Of a stretch of 64,000 bases of DNA, positions 12,801-25,459 are shown one piece after another (positions within the stretch are counted from its first letter, which is position 1; each line of letters begins with the position of its first letter). Position numbers and translations under genes: made by a program. Source of the stretch: Hypericum androsaemum (Eukaryota > Streptophyta > Magnoliopsida > Malpighiales > Hypericaceae); assembly GCA_963995505.1 (NCBI GenBank), contig OZ023189.1, forward strand, positions 18,809,495 through 18,873,494, given 5' to 3'. The notes beneath the pieces were generated by a model, which searched no databases, was not told the DNA's origin, and saw only the letters and a list, made by a program, of their open reading frames with translations.

Positions 12801-15800
12801 GCACATCAGCTCCCTAGTTTAAGTCCTCGTCAATAATGTTTCCTCTGCAAATTCAGAGCAAGAAGCAATATTGGTCCAATAAATGTAACGCCACATTAAG
12901 CTGACTTGGGCTGTCTCTTTACCCTGTAGCTCTAGCGGTTCGTGGATGCTGTCGGGAAAGTTGGCAAAGATGCTCTTGATAGACTCTGAGGACAATAATA
13001 ATGATCATCCATTAGCCATATCAGGTAAATTAACTATGGTTTTTTTTAGAGGTGTAAATTAACTATGGTTCTATGTGTTTTTGCATAATCCTCCTGCTTC
13101 AATTGTTTGATCTGCATATGCATAACTTGTCAGTTGTGATTCTACTGGAAGAAAAAATCTCCACTTTTAGGCTCCGTCTGTGTGTATTATCATACACTGT
13201 CAGTTTAAGGTCATTTCTTTTACCTGTCAGTTTGATCTTGTTCTTATAACCATGAATTTGTTTACTCATGCCACCATGTGTATGTGAGACGTATCCCCAC
13301 TTCTTTCTTTGGTAACTTTTAATTTGTTTAGCCGCTCAATTGGCTCATAGTGTCAACGCAATTACTTTCACAAATTTTACTGAGGTGAGATCCGCCACTG
13401 AGTCTATGCTTGTTCTCAATTCTGTCACAATGCTATTGAGGCATATCTTGTTGTAATGGACAAATATTATTATCGATGTTGTCTAGGGGACCATGGGTGT
13501 ACCCTGCATTTATGTGGTCTTTCATAACATGTTTACTCTTCAACTTCAAATTCGCGACTCGTTTGCTTGACTTGCTAGTATCTATGTTCTGCAGTACTGG
13601 AATTCACCATGCAGCTTGTGGAAACAAAGTTAGAGGACGATCATGTACTAGAGTTAGTTGCTTTTGTCATGCAGTATGTGTTTGTTAATCATGAATTCTT
13701 GAGATACAAGATGAAACATGTACGATGGAAAATAACGCTCAAGGTATGCCTTCTTTCATTCATAGCAGGTTTACTATAGTTAGATCTGTAGTCTTTGTTT
13801 GAGTTATTTCTAGTTCATCGACTTATTGTCATCAATCATAGTGTATTACTTTATACAGAATACAGATACAATGCTGGTCCGTCTCTCTCGTTTCTGAATG
13901 TTATTGTTGTTTGCTTCTGAAATGTCATGCCCTTGTGTTTGGTGCAAACTACTAGCATAAAGAATTTACTAAAAGAAAGCACTAAGACTTTTCTTGCCAT
14001 TTAAGGTGTTGAAAGTAATGAAAAAATGCATTGTATCAATTCCATTCTACGGAAAATTTGGCCCTGTCATCCGAGACCTGCTACTGACTGATTCTTCCAT
14101 CCACAATGCACTCTTTCGCCTGACTTGCGTGAACAAAGAAATTTTAGAGGTTAGCATGTACTTCCTTTTGCTTGAACCAAATCTTGGTTAGCCAAATTAT
14201 ACATCTTGTCATCTCTTATTTTTGCTAATTGCTGCATTTCCTTGCCTGGCCAGAAACTTTATGTCAGCCGTCTCGTTGAACTGGTGGAAATTGAAGGATT
14301 GCAGCATGCTATTGCTTCTGCTTTGGATGTTTGTCATCTTTTGCTCTCTAATTTTCCCGAGGTAATATTTATAGACAAAGCAAGTCCTCTGTATTTATTG
14401 CTATGGTAACTATAGGATGTTTTATTCCATTCATTTTGTTAACTTTAGGTATCAGTATGGAAAACTAGGCAAATGCCTGGTACACTTGATTACAGTTTGA
14501 GGGTTGTTGTCGGTTGTATTTGTCATTGTCATTTATTGATGTCATATGCAATCATGTGCAAACTTGCTGAATTTTCTACATCGGAATATTATTTATCGTG
14601 CGCATAATCTGTCTCATGCAGGAAACTTCGTCCACTCTACCAGTCTTTCATCAAGTAGTCCTGTCATCAGCGACCAAACCGATTCCTTTTACGACGGTGA
14701 TGGTGTCCCTTGTCTCATACTTTCGGAATCCCGTACGATCTCTTGCTTTTAGCGTATTACTTCTTTGCCTTAGTCAGTTATGCAATTCTGACCTGTAAAA
14801 CCTGGAATTTAATATGGGTTCTTGGGGTTCTTTTGTTTGTTGGTCACTGAAGGTATAATGCAAGGATAATCTTCTTTTTTTGGTAAGGAGCAGGGATACT
14901 TGATATAGGATCAAGTCTGCACCTTAGCAGTTCTCTTTCAGAACCTGTCTCAATACATAATTTAATGTTGCAGGAAAATGGTTTTATATTGTTGTACTTG
15001 AATGCTTAATGGTGTTGTTTTCTGTCTCATTCCATGTTACTTTGCTTCATCGGTTTCCATGTGTCTTCTTCCACAATATAATGCAGGGTAGCAGTGTCCT
15101 GTGAGTTGAATTAGAAGATGATAACATAATGGCATTGCCTTATCTTTCTTCCTCTGTTTTTTTGCTTTGCCTGTCAAACTGGAAAGATTGTGCTAATGTA
15201 CTGAATGCTACTGTACTTTTATGATGAGTTTTATTTCCATTTGTCTACAAGTTAAAATATAAGCGAGATATTTATCCTTTTAGTAATATTCCAGTTAGTA
15301 AGAGAATGACAGCTATGAGAATATTATTTCGCTGTGATCTTATTAATGTGGACTATTCACTTTGTTGTATGCTTCTCTGATGACCTGAGCAACATCTCAG
15401 TATTGCTGTTAAGCATTGATGGATTTGTTCTTTATACAGGCAATGCAAGTTGGTGCTGCTCGGGTATTGTCCAAGTTGTTTGGTGTGGTAGATTATTTGA
15501 AACCATCTTCGTCAGGCAATATGTTCTTTGGTCTTGATGATGATCAGGTTGGGTTGTTTTCTATATGTTTTTACCAGGATCCATTTGCATTTGTGTTGTT
15601 TTTTTGTGTGATAGTACACTGGTGTTGCTTAGTTGAAACTTGACTGAATGCTTCATTTTAGATTGCAGATTTGAGGCAGGCTGTTCATAGGATGTTGCTT
15701 GAGCGGATGGAATCTACGGAAGATCTCTTTATTGCTGTGCTAAATATGCTTGTTTCTGCAGCTCGATATCAGGTTGCTTACTGTTGTCGCTTACAACTCG

Positions 15801-18800
15801 GTGATTTCTTACAACAGGGAATCTCTGTTTGGTTAAACTTAAGATGGTGTATCTTGGAGAGAAGATATCTCGTTCACTTTTTTTAAAAGGAGAATATCTT
15901 GCTTGTTTTTCTTCATGGTCCTGACCCTACAAACATTAGAGGTTCCAGATCGATTAATGTATTTTGAACTCTTCAAATGAGGTGTTAAATCACTTTCTTG
16001 GTCTTTGGAGCTAATAATTAGCTTTCAATATTTTTGACAAGTGTTTATCAAACTATGGTAGGAAGACCATACTAGAAATATGTACAGTTGGTTATCTAGG
16101 TGCTTCCATTGAAGTTTTAAATGGGTTTTGCATCAGTGATGGTGTGCACACTGAAGTAATTCACAGTTCATGCAATGGTTAAGTAGGTACCGTGGGGTAA
16201 GTTGCAATTATGAAAATAAGTATGGACATGCACCAACAGGAGAAGGATCTAAGATATCGTCTTCTCTTGCTTGAAAGGAAGAATGAAGTATATCACTGTG
16301 CTCAAGCTTTATACCAGAAGGATGTGAATATCATCCCTTAAGATAGTTATGTGCTTATGCAGGCAACAAGTCCGCTAAAATAAGTCAATGTCCAATTTAG
16401 TTGTTTGCTGTAGCATGTATAGCGTTTGCCACTTAAATTTACAGTCTGACTTCCTTGTCAGTGATATATTTGCTGACTGCTACCTCGGACTATAGCTTAT
16501 TTATTGTGGTTTTTGCAGCCTGCTTTTCTTTTGGCTGTAGTTTCTCCCAAGGATGGCGCAGATCTCCGTGCAGACAGCGGTCGGAATTCAAATGACTCTA
16601 GCAAACCAAGTCTGCTAGATGGACTCGTTAAAGTTGTTGAGAGAGCACCTGACTTAATAACAAGGTTTGCATGGGAAATTATTTTAGATTTAATCTTAAC
16701 TCTGTTGTCTGTGAGAATTTGTTTATGAAATCAAATCAGGGACAGAAAGTATGTTTAAAGTAAAAACTGGACTTTATATTGCACAAGAGGAGGAGAATGT
16801 TGGGATTACCACATCGCTAGTTGCGAGTGTGGTGGGCTGGTTTATCAGTGTGGATGATCCACCTACTCATTACCTTAAGGTTGTGGGTAGGATATGGAAA
16901 TTCCTAAATGGTATCAGAGCGGGTTGATCCCGTGCCCATTATTGTGCTCGCACGACCCCCATTTCTTGCACATTGGTGACGTCAAAGCCTGTGCAATCTT
17001 CGATCCAATGGATCTCGTTTGAGGGGACGTGTTGAGAATCCCACATCGGTTAGTGCAAGTGGGATTGGCTAGTTTATAAGTGTTGAAAATTCACCAACCC
17101 ATAAGGTTTTGGGTAAGATATGGAAATTCCTATATGGTATCAGAGCCAATTGCTCCTGTGAGACCTGTGACCCACCCTCCATGTCATGGCACGTTGGCAA
17201 AGTGAAAAAGCCCGTGCAAACTTCGGCCCGATGGGCTTCGTTTGAGGGGGTGTGTTGGGATTACCACATCGCTAGTTGCGAGTGTGGTGGGCTGGTTTAT
17301 AAGTGTGGATGATCCACCTACTCATTACCTTAAGATTTTGGGTAGGATATGGAAATTCCTATAGAGAATCCTATTGAAGAAATCTTCTGCCTTTTCGGTT
17401 TTAATTTTGTGTTTCTTGCTAATGAGATTAAGGAGAAAGGTTAAATTCGAAACATGATGTTTTTTTCCTCATAGCTTCAAAATATCCTTCCATTTGTCTT
17501 TTTGCACTGCAACATATAAGTTATTTCAGCTTGCAACTTTGGTTCAAGTATGGCAAGCTTGAGTGTAGCATTGAAGTTTTGATTTTTCCTGGTGCTCCAG
17601 CAATCCTCGAGTGTTGCTCCCTGTGCTAGAATTTCTTAGGGCGCTGTGGCAAGGAGCTGCTCATTACATGAACTTTTTGGAGTATTTGAAGGGCTCTGGA
17701 AACTTATGGAAACAACTCTCGAGTTGTGTTTCATCACTTGCTAACTTGAAGGATCCAGTATTAGAGAATCCGAACGAGGAGGCTAACGGCTTCGAATACA
17801 AATTTCAGTGCCAATCTGCTATATTGGAAATAATGGCATGTGACATCTTTCTGGAAAAGAAATTGCAAAATTCTGTCTCACTGGAAGGGGTGGCTGATAA
17901 TGCAACTACCAATGAAAAACTGAAGTCCAAAGTTGATGGCGTGAGGAAGATCCTATCAAGTTGGTCTGAGAAATCTGTTTTGCTTAGTATATTAGAATCA
18001 TATGCTTCCGTTGGATATGACTACGAAATGCACTACCGCGTGAAGGTGACAGTTTCTTCCATTTCATCCTCTCTTTTTTTAAATACGACCCTTTGCTCAT
18101 GTTTTCTTGCTGCTCTATGTCAACAATGTTTATGAAATGTGTCTGCAACATACAGGTAGCAGCAAGTTTGCTTATTGTCCATGTCATGGAGAAATTGTCC
18201 TTGGGCAATTCTGGAAGTTTGGTCTTTTCATTACTCCAGAAAATACACACAACATTTGAGAAGGTACTTTTCCTGGTATCTTCAGTCATCCTGTTCTTCC
18301 TCCGGCTGGTGCCAGATTGTTTCTTTGTTTTTTTTTGTTCTGACAACTAATCTGTGTTACTGTTCAAATACTGAGTTTGTTTGACATCAAATGCCTTTGT
18401 TCTAATAGATGAGTGCTCAGCCTGCGTTTTCTGAACTGTTGGGCCAGTATGCACGGCGTGGTTACAGGTACTCCACGTGCCAATGTGATATAATTCTTGA
18501 TTTAAACTTACTCAAGCTGGCCATGAGAGCATCTTTTTTCTTTTCTAGAACTATCTGCAATATGTGAGACAGTAGGCAAGGCAAAATTCTGAATGATAGA
18601 AGTTTAAATAGATAGGTCGCAATGGGTCCTTCTAATTAGTAAATGGGTTGTTACCTCAAAACATTTAATCAAAGATAAAACACTTAATTTCTCTGTGTTG
18701 CAGCTAAACCCTCTTATCCACTAGGGAAACTACAGAGACTCGTGCATTTGCTAATGTTTCTGCTGCAATCTTGAGGAATTCTTTTTATTTCTTTTCAGCA

Positions 18801-21501
18801 CAGGAAAGCAACTAGAATGTCTGATTCTCAATGACCTCTATTATCATCTTCGGGGGGAGATAGAAGGCCGTGAAATGGGTCCGGGACCATTCAAAGAACT
18901 CTCCCAGTTTTTAATTGAATCAGATTGCATGCGGCCCTACAAGCACAAGACCAGACACGATTTTCCAGATTTTGATGCCGTCTACTGTTATGATCTTGCA
19001 CATATACGATCTGATTTGGGTTTAGATATGTGGGATTATACCGAGTGGAAAGAATCTAAGACAATTGCACAAAGTATGTTGGACTTTATGCAGGAAGTCA
19101 ATTCTTGGTTCTTGCTCGCAACTTCGAAACTTTGTTCTCTAAGGGCATTGACTACTCTCTTGGCTGTATATGAAGATGAGGCAAGTTTCTGCTGCATTGC
19201 TCTTTAGTTACTGGTATCCAAATTCATTAGTTGCTTATGTAAATTCTTTATTTCAAGGGTAGGATGCAGTGCAATGGGCAAGCATTTCATGAATTGGAAA
19301 AAAAGTTAAATCCTCTTGGTCGATTCAATTGCTTGGATCTCCATGATGTCTGAGTATAGCCTTGGCTCACATATTTACTTTTTCCTAACGCTTTGAAATA
19401 TTTTCCTGTATGGTTATGGTATTAATTGAAGATCCCTTGATGCTTACAGTCGCAGGAAAGAAAGGCTAAAACAGGGTCAAAGATGCCCAGTAAACTCTCC
19501 CTGTCCTGCATCAATCATCTATGCCAGCATTTTCATAATTTGGTCGTGTCACTAGACCCAGTTCCAGATGCCTCCTGTGAGATTCTCAATTTCCTTGCAG
19601 CGCAAGCTGAGCTTCTTTTTCATCTCGTGAGATCTGTTGGCAGCTGCTTGTCAGTATCTGCTGCTTTGTGTGTATTACGAACAGCAGGTTCTGGCCTGAA
19701 AATGCTACTTGAGCCATCTTTGACAGGAGTCGGAGAAACTAGGAAGCTTTTGCTTGCTCTGCTTCTCTTGACAATGGAGTTCATGGAATCATCAGATATG
19801 GACTCCAATGTTGTTGCTGAAGTTTCTAATTTTTGCCTAGGTTTTCTACCTGTGTTGTGCAATTGCATTGGTACTACAGAGCATTACACGCTCTCATTGG
19901 CTGCCACTGATTTGATACTTACAAGCTTCTTGGCACCAACTACTTGGTTCCCTGTCGTGTCTAAACATCTCCAATGGCAGCACATCGTTCTGAAGCTTCA
20001 AGATCAGGTTTCTCTTGCATCTGTTCGGATAACCCTGAAATTTTTATTGACTCTGACCCGTGTAAAAGACGTTGCAGAAATGCTCCTTAATGCTGGACTT
20101 TTCCGATCTCTGATAGCATTGCTTGCCAACTTGACTGGTGATACCTCTAGCTCACTGCCTGCTCATGAGGGGGGCTTTCTGAAGTCGTCCGACAGAACAG
20201 AAACGAGCCAACACATTTGGGGTCTCAGCTTAGCTGTCATCACTGCTGTAGTTCATTCTCTAGGAGAGAACTCTCTTAACCGTGACATCTTGGACAATGT
20301 GGTATTTTACTTGTTCTCAGAGAAGGCTCACTTGATCTCTTACCATCTCAGTGCACCCGATTTTCCATCAGATGATCATGACAAGAAAAGACTGCGTGCT
20401 CAGAGGACTCAAATGTCTTTAACTGCCTTAACTGAAATGGAGCAAACCCTTACACTGATGTGTGCTTTGGCAAAACATAGGAGATCATGGGCCAAGGCAA
20501 TGGAAGAAATGGATGCGCAACTGCGGGAGAAGAGTGTCCATCTATTGGCATTTATTAGCCGTGGAAGTCATAGAGTTGGAGAATCCCCTAGCAAATCTGC
20601 TCCAATTTTATGTTCTTCTGCTGTCAATGGTGAGCTTGACAGCTGCGAGAAGCCTTCATTTGTAAAAAGCAGGAATGGATGGTTTGCCCTTTTGCCTTAT
20701 TGTTGCCAGTCAAAATCTCGTGCTGCCTCTTTCTCCACCAGCAGTACTGCACTTACAATCAGAGATCAATCAACTGAATCCGCTCAAGCTTTTTCTCCTA
20801 CGTATGTCTCCGACATGGTTGCTCTGCAGATCTATCGGATAGCGTTTCTTCTACTTAAATTTCTTTCTTTGGAAGCTGAGAATGCTGCAAAAGTATCCGA
20901 AGAAGTTGGATTTGTTGATCTTGGTCATGTTCCTGAGCTTCCAATGCCTGAGATATTGCATGGATTACAGGTCAATCTCTACTTTGTGTGTACTCTAGCT
21001 TTTCTTCTATCCTGCAGATGCTGATTGCAAACTCGTTTCCGTTAAAAAAAACGAAATGAATGCAGCCTGATGTTATTTTTATCTTGTTGCTTGAACAAAA
21101 TGCAGGACCAGGCTGTTGCTATTGTTGCTGAACTCTGCCATTCCGATAAATCGAGGATGGTGGATCCACAGATCCAATCTGTCTGCCTCTTGCTGGTCCA
21201 AGTAATGGAAATGTCGCTATACTTGGAGTTTTATGTCATTCAAATCTGCGGAATAAGACCGGTGTTGGGTCGCCTCGAAGACTTCTCGAAGGAAGCCAAA
21301 TTATTGTTGAAAGGTAAGCTGATGGTTGATGTAGCCAACAAATTTTTCGAAACCTATCATCTTCCTCATATCCTCTAACACCGCTGCAATTCTCTTGCAG
21401 CCATGGAGGGGCACGCCTTCTTAAATCCGTCATCGAGATCCTTGAAGCAGATAATCTCTCTCGTCTACCCCGGATTGTTACAGAGCGAAGGATTCTTGTG
21501 A
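6832..21501 (+). CDS. NUP188: Nucleoporin NUP188 (32 exons, 1951 aa)
   Basis: Large alpha-solenoid scaffold nucleoporin of the inner ring of the nuclear pore, partner of NUP93. The exons I could join in frame are 6832-6945, 7019-7192, 7292-7387, 7665-7734, 7945-8078, 8321-8461, 8543-8700, 9237-9405, 9487-9585, 9767-9844, 9929-9988, 10101-10258, 11128-11329, 11759-11875, 11978-12063, 12252-12356, 12565-12663, 12930-13024, 13595-13743, 14006-14149, 14254-14361, 14622-14732, 15440-15547, 15662-15772, 16519-16664, 17601-18045, 18156-18263, 18409-18467, 18799-19180, 19450-20970, 21106-21313 and 21401-21501. They total 5856 nt with no internal stop. Plant NUP188 hallmarks include WWDPFTSLLADLENA near the N-terminus, YYIERQCLLKCTRRIL, FISAFIASYEIN, SGSWMLSGKLAKM, CQSAILEIMACDIFL and SDDHDKKRLRAQRT. 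The length matches known plant NUP188 (about 1.95 kb of codons). All introns are GT-AG except intron 29, which is GC-AG. Intron 25 holds a TRIM element. The start is the first ATG after a pyrimidine-rich leader. The short frames inside the introns are not genes. Confidence 0.95.
16798..17363 (+). mobile_element. TRIM retroelement with three LTRs, in NUP188 intron 25
   Basis: Terminal-repeat retrotransposon in miniature. The LTRs lie at 16798-16908 (111 bp), 17030-17134 (105 bp) and 17253-17363 (111 bp), each starting TGTTG and ending in gatatggaaattccta-a. After LTR 1 and LTR 2 comes TGGTATCAGAGC (16909, 17135), the standard primer-binding site for initiator tRNA-Met. Before LTR 2 and LTR 3 lies a purine tract (gaggggacg, gaggggg). 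The 5-bp target duplication gagaa flanks the whole unit (16793-16797, 17364-17368). No coding capacity. The two outer LTRs resemble each other (ttaccacatcgctag) much more than the middle one (aatcccacatcggttag). Confidence 0.9.
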
Positions 21502-21560
21502 AATGCCTCGCGAAAGAAGCCAACTCTGTAGGGTGCTGCTAAGCTTGTGTGAATCACGTA

Positions 21561-21589
21561 GAGAAAGAGAGAGAGAGAGAGAGAGAGAA
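21561..21589 (+). repeat. (GA)n microsatellite in the NUP188 3' region
   Basis: A gagaaagagagagag run lies about 60 bp downstream of the NUP188 stop codon and is probably in its 3' UTR. The rest of the 21502-22130 gap holds no gene; ORFs there are short and featureless. Confidence 0.8.
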
Positions 21590-22131
21590 GTGGTTGTCAA
21601 TTTGTATTCTGAATATTTTTGTGTAATTGTTAGAAATTATGCGAGTGCATGCTCCTTGTATTTTATTCGTATGCCAGTGAGGTCCCATCTGCCAAGATAT
21701 ATTATGCAGTGGATGAAGCATCTCCACTTTTGGCATCTTTTAACAACTTCTCTTAAAAATCTTAATCTTCTTGTTGAAATATCTTCTTCATATTCTTGTT
21801 CGATTTGGACTATTGACATATTAAATCTCTTTACTAAATAATTTTGATAACAAAATAGTGTAGATGGTGAATGTTTCGATCTCCACCTTCTGATTCGATG
21901 TAGAAAATTTTGATTAAAATTTACCGAATTTTTGTTTCAGATGTCTCGTGTAATTATTCAGAAATCTTTCATCGAAGCGCTATTCTGGTTTAATAGCTTT
22001 AGTTATTTGATAATGAGGTAAGCGTACCTTTTATCCACTGGCAAAAAGCGACAAAAAACCCTGGCACGGCGCCGTTTCTGTCCCTCGTACAAAAATAAGC
22101 ATATACCCACCTCGGATCCCCACACGCACCG

Positions 22132-22140
22132 AAACCCTAG
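22132..22140 (+). promoter_or_regulatory. telo-box (AAACCCTAG) upstream of cyclophilin gene
   Basis: AAACCCTAG lies about 210 bp before the cyclophilin start codon, followed by a TATA-like ttatttaa at about 22253. Telo-boxes are known in promoters of highly expressed plant translation and housekeeping genes. Function here is inferred from position only. Confidence 0.4.
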
Positions 22141-22345
22141 TGAAAACCCCAACCACGGTTAATCCAACCCACCCTTCTCCAGATCTTTCCACGTGTCACC
22201 ATCCGACGATCCAGCCCCTCCACTGACACCCACACACCGCCTCGCCCGCTCCTTATTTAAGAACCCCAAAAAAATCCCTAGAGCCACAAACCATTCTCTT
22301 TCTACTCTTCGTTTGAAAATCCCTAAATCTCACCAAATCGAAGCA

Positions 22346-22861
22346 ATGGCAAACCCTAGGGTTTTCTTCGACATGACCATCGGCGGGCAGCCGGCCGGCC
22401 GGATCGTGATGGAGCTCTACGCCGACGTCGTCCCTAAGACCGCCGAGAACTTCCGTGCCCTGTGCACCGGCGAGAAGGGGAAGGGGCGGAGCGGGAAGCC
22501 CCTCCACTACAAGGGATCCAGCTTCCACCGTGTGATCCCCGACTTCATGTGCCAGGGAGGTGACTTCACCGCCGGGAACGGCACCGGAGGGGAGTCGATC
22601 TACGGATCCAAGTTTGAGGACGAGAACTTCGCGAGGAAGCACACCGGCCCCGGGATCCTCTCCATGGCCAACGCCGGGCCCGGCACCAACGGCTCGCAGT
22701 TCTTCATCTGCACAGCCAAGACCTCCTGGCTGGACGGCAAGCACGTCGTGTTCGGCCAGGTCGTCGAGGGCCTCGACGTCGTCAAGGCCATCGAGAAGGT
22801 CGGATCCTCTTCCGGCCGCACTGCCAGGCCAGTCGTCGTCGCCGACTGCGGCCAGCTCTAG
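22346..22861 (+). CDS. Cytosolic plant cyclophilin (peptidyl-prolyl cis-trans isomerase, 171 aa)
   Basis: Catalyses cis-trans isomerisation of X-Pro bonds and binds cyclosporin A; acts in cytosol and nucleus. The whole protein is a single cyclophilin domain. The active-site signature [16 protein letters not shown] gives R62, F67 and Q70, with W128 and H133 in [13 protein letters not shown]. The KGKGRSGK insertion (44-51) is specific to the plant divergent-loop cyclophilins. No signal peptide or transmembrane segment. The ATG at 22346 starts [10 protein letters not shown], the normal family start; an in-frame ATG-like extension further up to 22193 lies in the leader and is not conserved in type. 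Intronless and strongly GC-rich in third positions, unlike the neighbouring AT-rich DNA. Intact. Confidence 0.97.
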   Translation: MANPRVFFDMTIGGQPAGRIVMELYADVVPKTAENFRALCTGEKGKGRSGKPLHYKGSSFHRVIPDFMCQGGDFTAGNGTGGESIYGSKFEDENFARKHTGPGILSMANAGPGTNGSQFFICTAKTSWLDGKHVVFGQVVEGLDVVKAIEKVGSSSGRTARPVVVADCGQL

Positions 22862-23793
22862 ATCTCCGATCCCTATGTGTGTCCTTTGGATTTGGCGGTT
22901 GGTGGATGGTGGTGTGCTTAGCCGTCGTCGTTTAGGGTTCTATGTGAGGGGTAATATCGTCTTTGTCATGTTTTCTTTTCGTTTTTTGGGTGGTGTTTTG
23001 GGGGTGATGAGAGGGATTCGGTAGTTCATGTAGCGACTTTTAACCGGTGGATTACCTTGAGCTACCATTAAATAACTTGGTTATTTCTCCAGCGTCAAGT
23101 TCCATTTCAGTTTAATCGAGTTGAGTTCGATTCTATAAATGTGCCAAACAGTAAGTAGTCTTTGCCAATGTGGACAATTTGGTATATCTTATGTTGACGC
23201 TATTAATTAATTTCGGATCACAAGGCTAACGATCTAGCGATGGGAGCCGAGTGAAAATATCCTGTTATCTTAAGAAGAACAGCTAAAATAAAGAATAGCT
23301 AATTTCTACCAAACGAATAGTCAATTTTGTTTTCGTCGAACGAGTGGATAACTTATATTGGAAAAGTACGATTAAATGAAAACTGGTCCTATCTTAAACC
23401 AGTCTCACCCAGTCATTAATGGACACATCTTTTTACATACAGTGTTCTTGACTTGACCCATCATCCCGTGGGGGTGTCTGCGGACTACCCCAATAAATTA
23501 TTAATTTTTCTCTCTTTCATATCTAATTCCTATCCAATCCAATCCACTTATATATTTTTTACCCACGTTAGCAACCGAGTTCACAGAATAAACAATTAAT
23601 TTAGCTTAAAATTATATATTACGAAAATAATTATGTTTTCAATAACACAATTAAATATTGTGATTAAGTCATAAAATTACAAAAGTAAAAATTGGAATTT
23701 TCATATTACAAATACATGAATTTCAAATTACATAATTAATTATCGTTTCCAAACTTCTGCCAAATAGGCTCAATTAAATCACTTTTCAAAGCG
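22862..23793. other. Intergenic region, no gene seen
   Basis: Cyclophilin 3' UTR followed by AT-rich DNA. The distal part (from roughly 23450) probably belongs to the 3' end of the Harbinger element, but I could not find matching terminal inverted repeats. Confidence 0.5.
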
Positions 23794-24909
23794 TTATGAG
23801 CTTTTTTTATTGCGAAGTTGTTCTCTAGCAGTCATGTAGGTGGACAGATTAGCGTTATGAGCTTTTTTATTGCGAAGTTGTTCTCTAGCAGTCATGTAGG
23901 TGGACAGATTTCCGATGCGTTCAGTAGAGAACTGAAAAGGTTCTTCATTGTCATCTTCATTACAGAATTCAGCCGGATCATGATAACGGAGATATGTGTC
24001 TCGTTCATCCTCTACTATCATATTGTGCAATATGATGCAAGCCTTCATAATTCTTCCCATTAACTCCTTGTCCCAAAGAAGGCATGGACGTCGAATGAAT
24101 GCAAAACGAGCTTGTAGAACTCCAAATGCGCATTCCACGTCCTTTCTAGCAGTCTTTTGATGTTCAGCAAACAACTTGTGTTTTAAGGTTGAAGGAGATG
24201 TAATGGACTTGACAAAAGCAGCCCGTGTGGGATATATCCCATCAGTGAGATAATATGCCATATCATATTGTCGATTGTTGACAACATAACTCACTTTTGG
24301 TGCTCTACCTTCCAAGACATCGCTGAAAACAGGAGATCGTTCCAGTACATTAATATCATTGAGAGTACCTGGTGTTCCAAAGAAAGCATGCCATATCCAT
24401 AAGTCATATGATGCAACTGCTTCCAGAATTATTGTAGCATTTTCACTTCGTCCTGCATATTGTCCAACCCATGCATTGGGACAATTTTTCCATTCCCAGT
24501 GCATACAATCAATACTACCTATCATACCTGGGAATCCACGTTGTTCCCCAACGTAGAGTAGTCTTGCCAAATCTTGTGCGTTGGGCCTTCTCAGATACTC
24601 ATTTCCAAAGCAGAAAATTACACCATCTACGAACTTAATGAGGGCTTGCCGTGTCGTAGATGCACCCATTCTCAGGTATTCATCAACGACATCAGTTGAT
24701 GTCCCATAAGCTAACACTCTTATGGCTCCGGTACATTTCTGCATGCCTGTCAGACCAAGCGTACCTACAGCATTTGTACGTTGTTGAAAATATACGTCAT
24801 TGGCACTAACCGCCTCCACAATGCGAAGGAATAACGACATTTGCATCTGAAACCTTCTCCGGAAGACCTCAGCTGAATACGTTGGCTCGTCACCAAAATA
24901 GTCATTCAT
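23794..24909 (-). CDS. PIF/Harbinger DDE transposase (N-terminus interrupted)
   Basis: DDE endonuclease transposase of the PIF/Harbinger superfamily (HARBI1-like). Counting from one codon before the first ATG, the catalytic residues appear as D135 (IGSIDCMHWEWKNCP), D186 (GTLNDINVLERSP) and E260 (ARKDVECAFGVLQARF), all present. The helical N-terminal part (VFRRRFQMQMSLFLRIV) precedes them. The same frame stays open upstream past the ATG (PPPARRRRYVNRERRVGEERL, in part) to about 25158 but is broken by TGA at 25062-25060, so the element has probably lost the natural N-terminus; 24909 is the first ATG after that stop. The last ~38 residues contain NLSTYMTAREQLRNKK twice, caused by a ~57-bp tandem duplication at 23804-23911. 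It pairs with the Myb-like ORF at 25460-26473, which these transposons need for DNA binding. Confidence 0.85.
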   Translation of the reverse strand: MNDYFGDEPTYSAEVFRRRFQMQMSLFLRIVEAVSANDVYFQQRTNAVGTLGLTGMQKCTGAIRVLAYGTSTDVVDEYLRMGASTTRQALIKFVDGVIFCFGNEYLRRPNAQDLARLLYVGEQRGFPGMIGSIDCMHWEWKNCPNAWVGQYAGRSENATIILEAVASYDLWIWHAFFGTPGTLNDINVLERSPVFSDVLEGRAPKVSYVVNNRQYDMAYYLTDGIYPTRAAFVKSITSPSTLKHKLFAEHQKTARKDVECAFGVLQARFAFIRRPCLLWDKELMGRIMKACIILHNMIVEDERDTYLRYHDPAEFCNEDDNEEPFQFSTERIGNLSTYMTAREQLRNKKAHNANLSTYMTAREQLRNKKSS

Positions 24910-25459
24910 CAAACGCTCCTCACCAACTCTTCGTTCCCTATTGACATATCGCCTTCGCCTTGCCGGCGGTGGATCTCCAAGGATCAGACTGGGATTGACT
25001 ACGAACGCATCCTCAAGTAAGTGATCAATTCGTCGATTCTGTTCTCTTCTTCGTGCTTTTCATTCATTAACAACTCTAGTGAATACATCACTATCACTTG
25101 AATCTGAATCTGATATATTTTTACTGTGAGATATTTGTGAAGAGAATTATGGGTATGGGTTAGATTTAAGTTTGTGATGGTCACCAATATATATAGAATA
25201 GATACGAGATAAATTACCATAATTGTGGGTGTGGGTGTGGGTGGATGACAAAGGTGAAGTGACCAATCAATAGGTACGAGACAAGTTACATTAATTGTGG
25301 GTGTGGGTGGATGACAAAGGTGAAGTGACAACACAATAGGTACGAGACAAATTATAAGAAATGAAGAACAAATTACAAGAAATGAAGAACAAATTACAAG
25401 AAATGAAGAACAGATTACAACTAATCAGTTTCCATACAATCGAGCTATTAGACAACTCT

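Noticed and set aside
18875..19207. A separate gene starting MGPGPFKEL within NUP188
   Set aside because: It is the middle of NUP188 exon 29; the upstream frame is continuous with exon 28, and reading beyond 19180 runs into the GC-AG intron.
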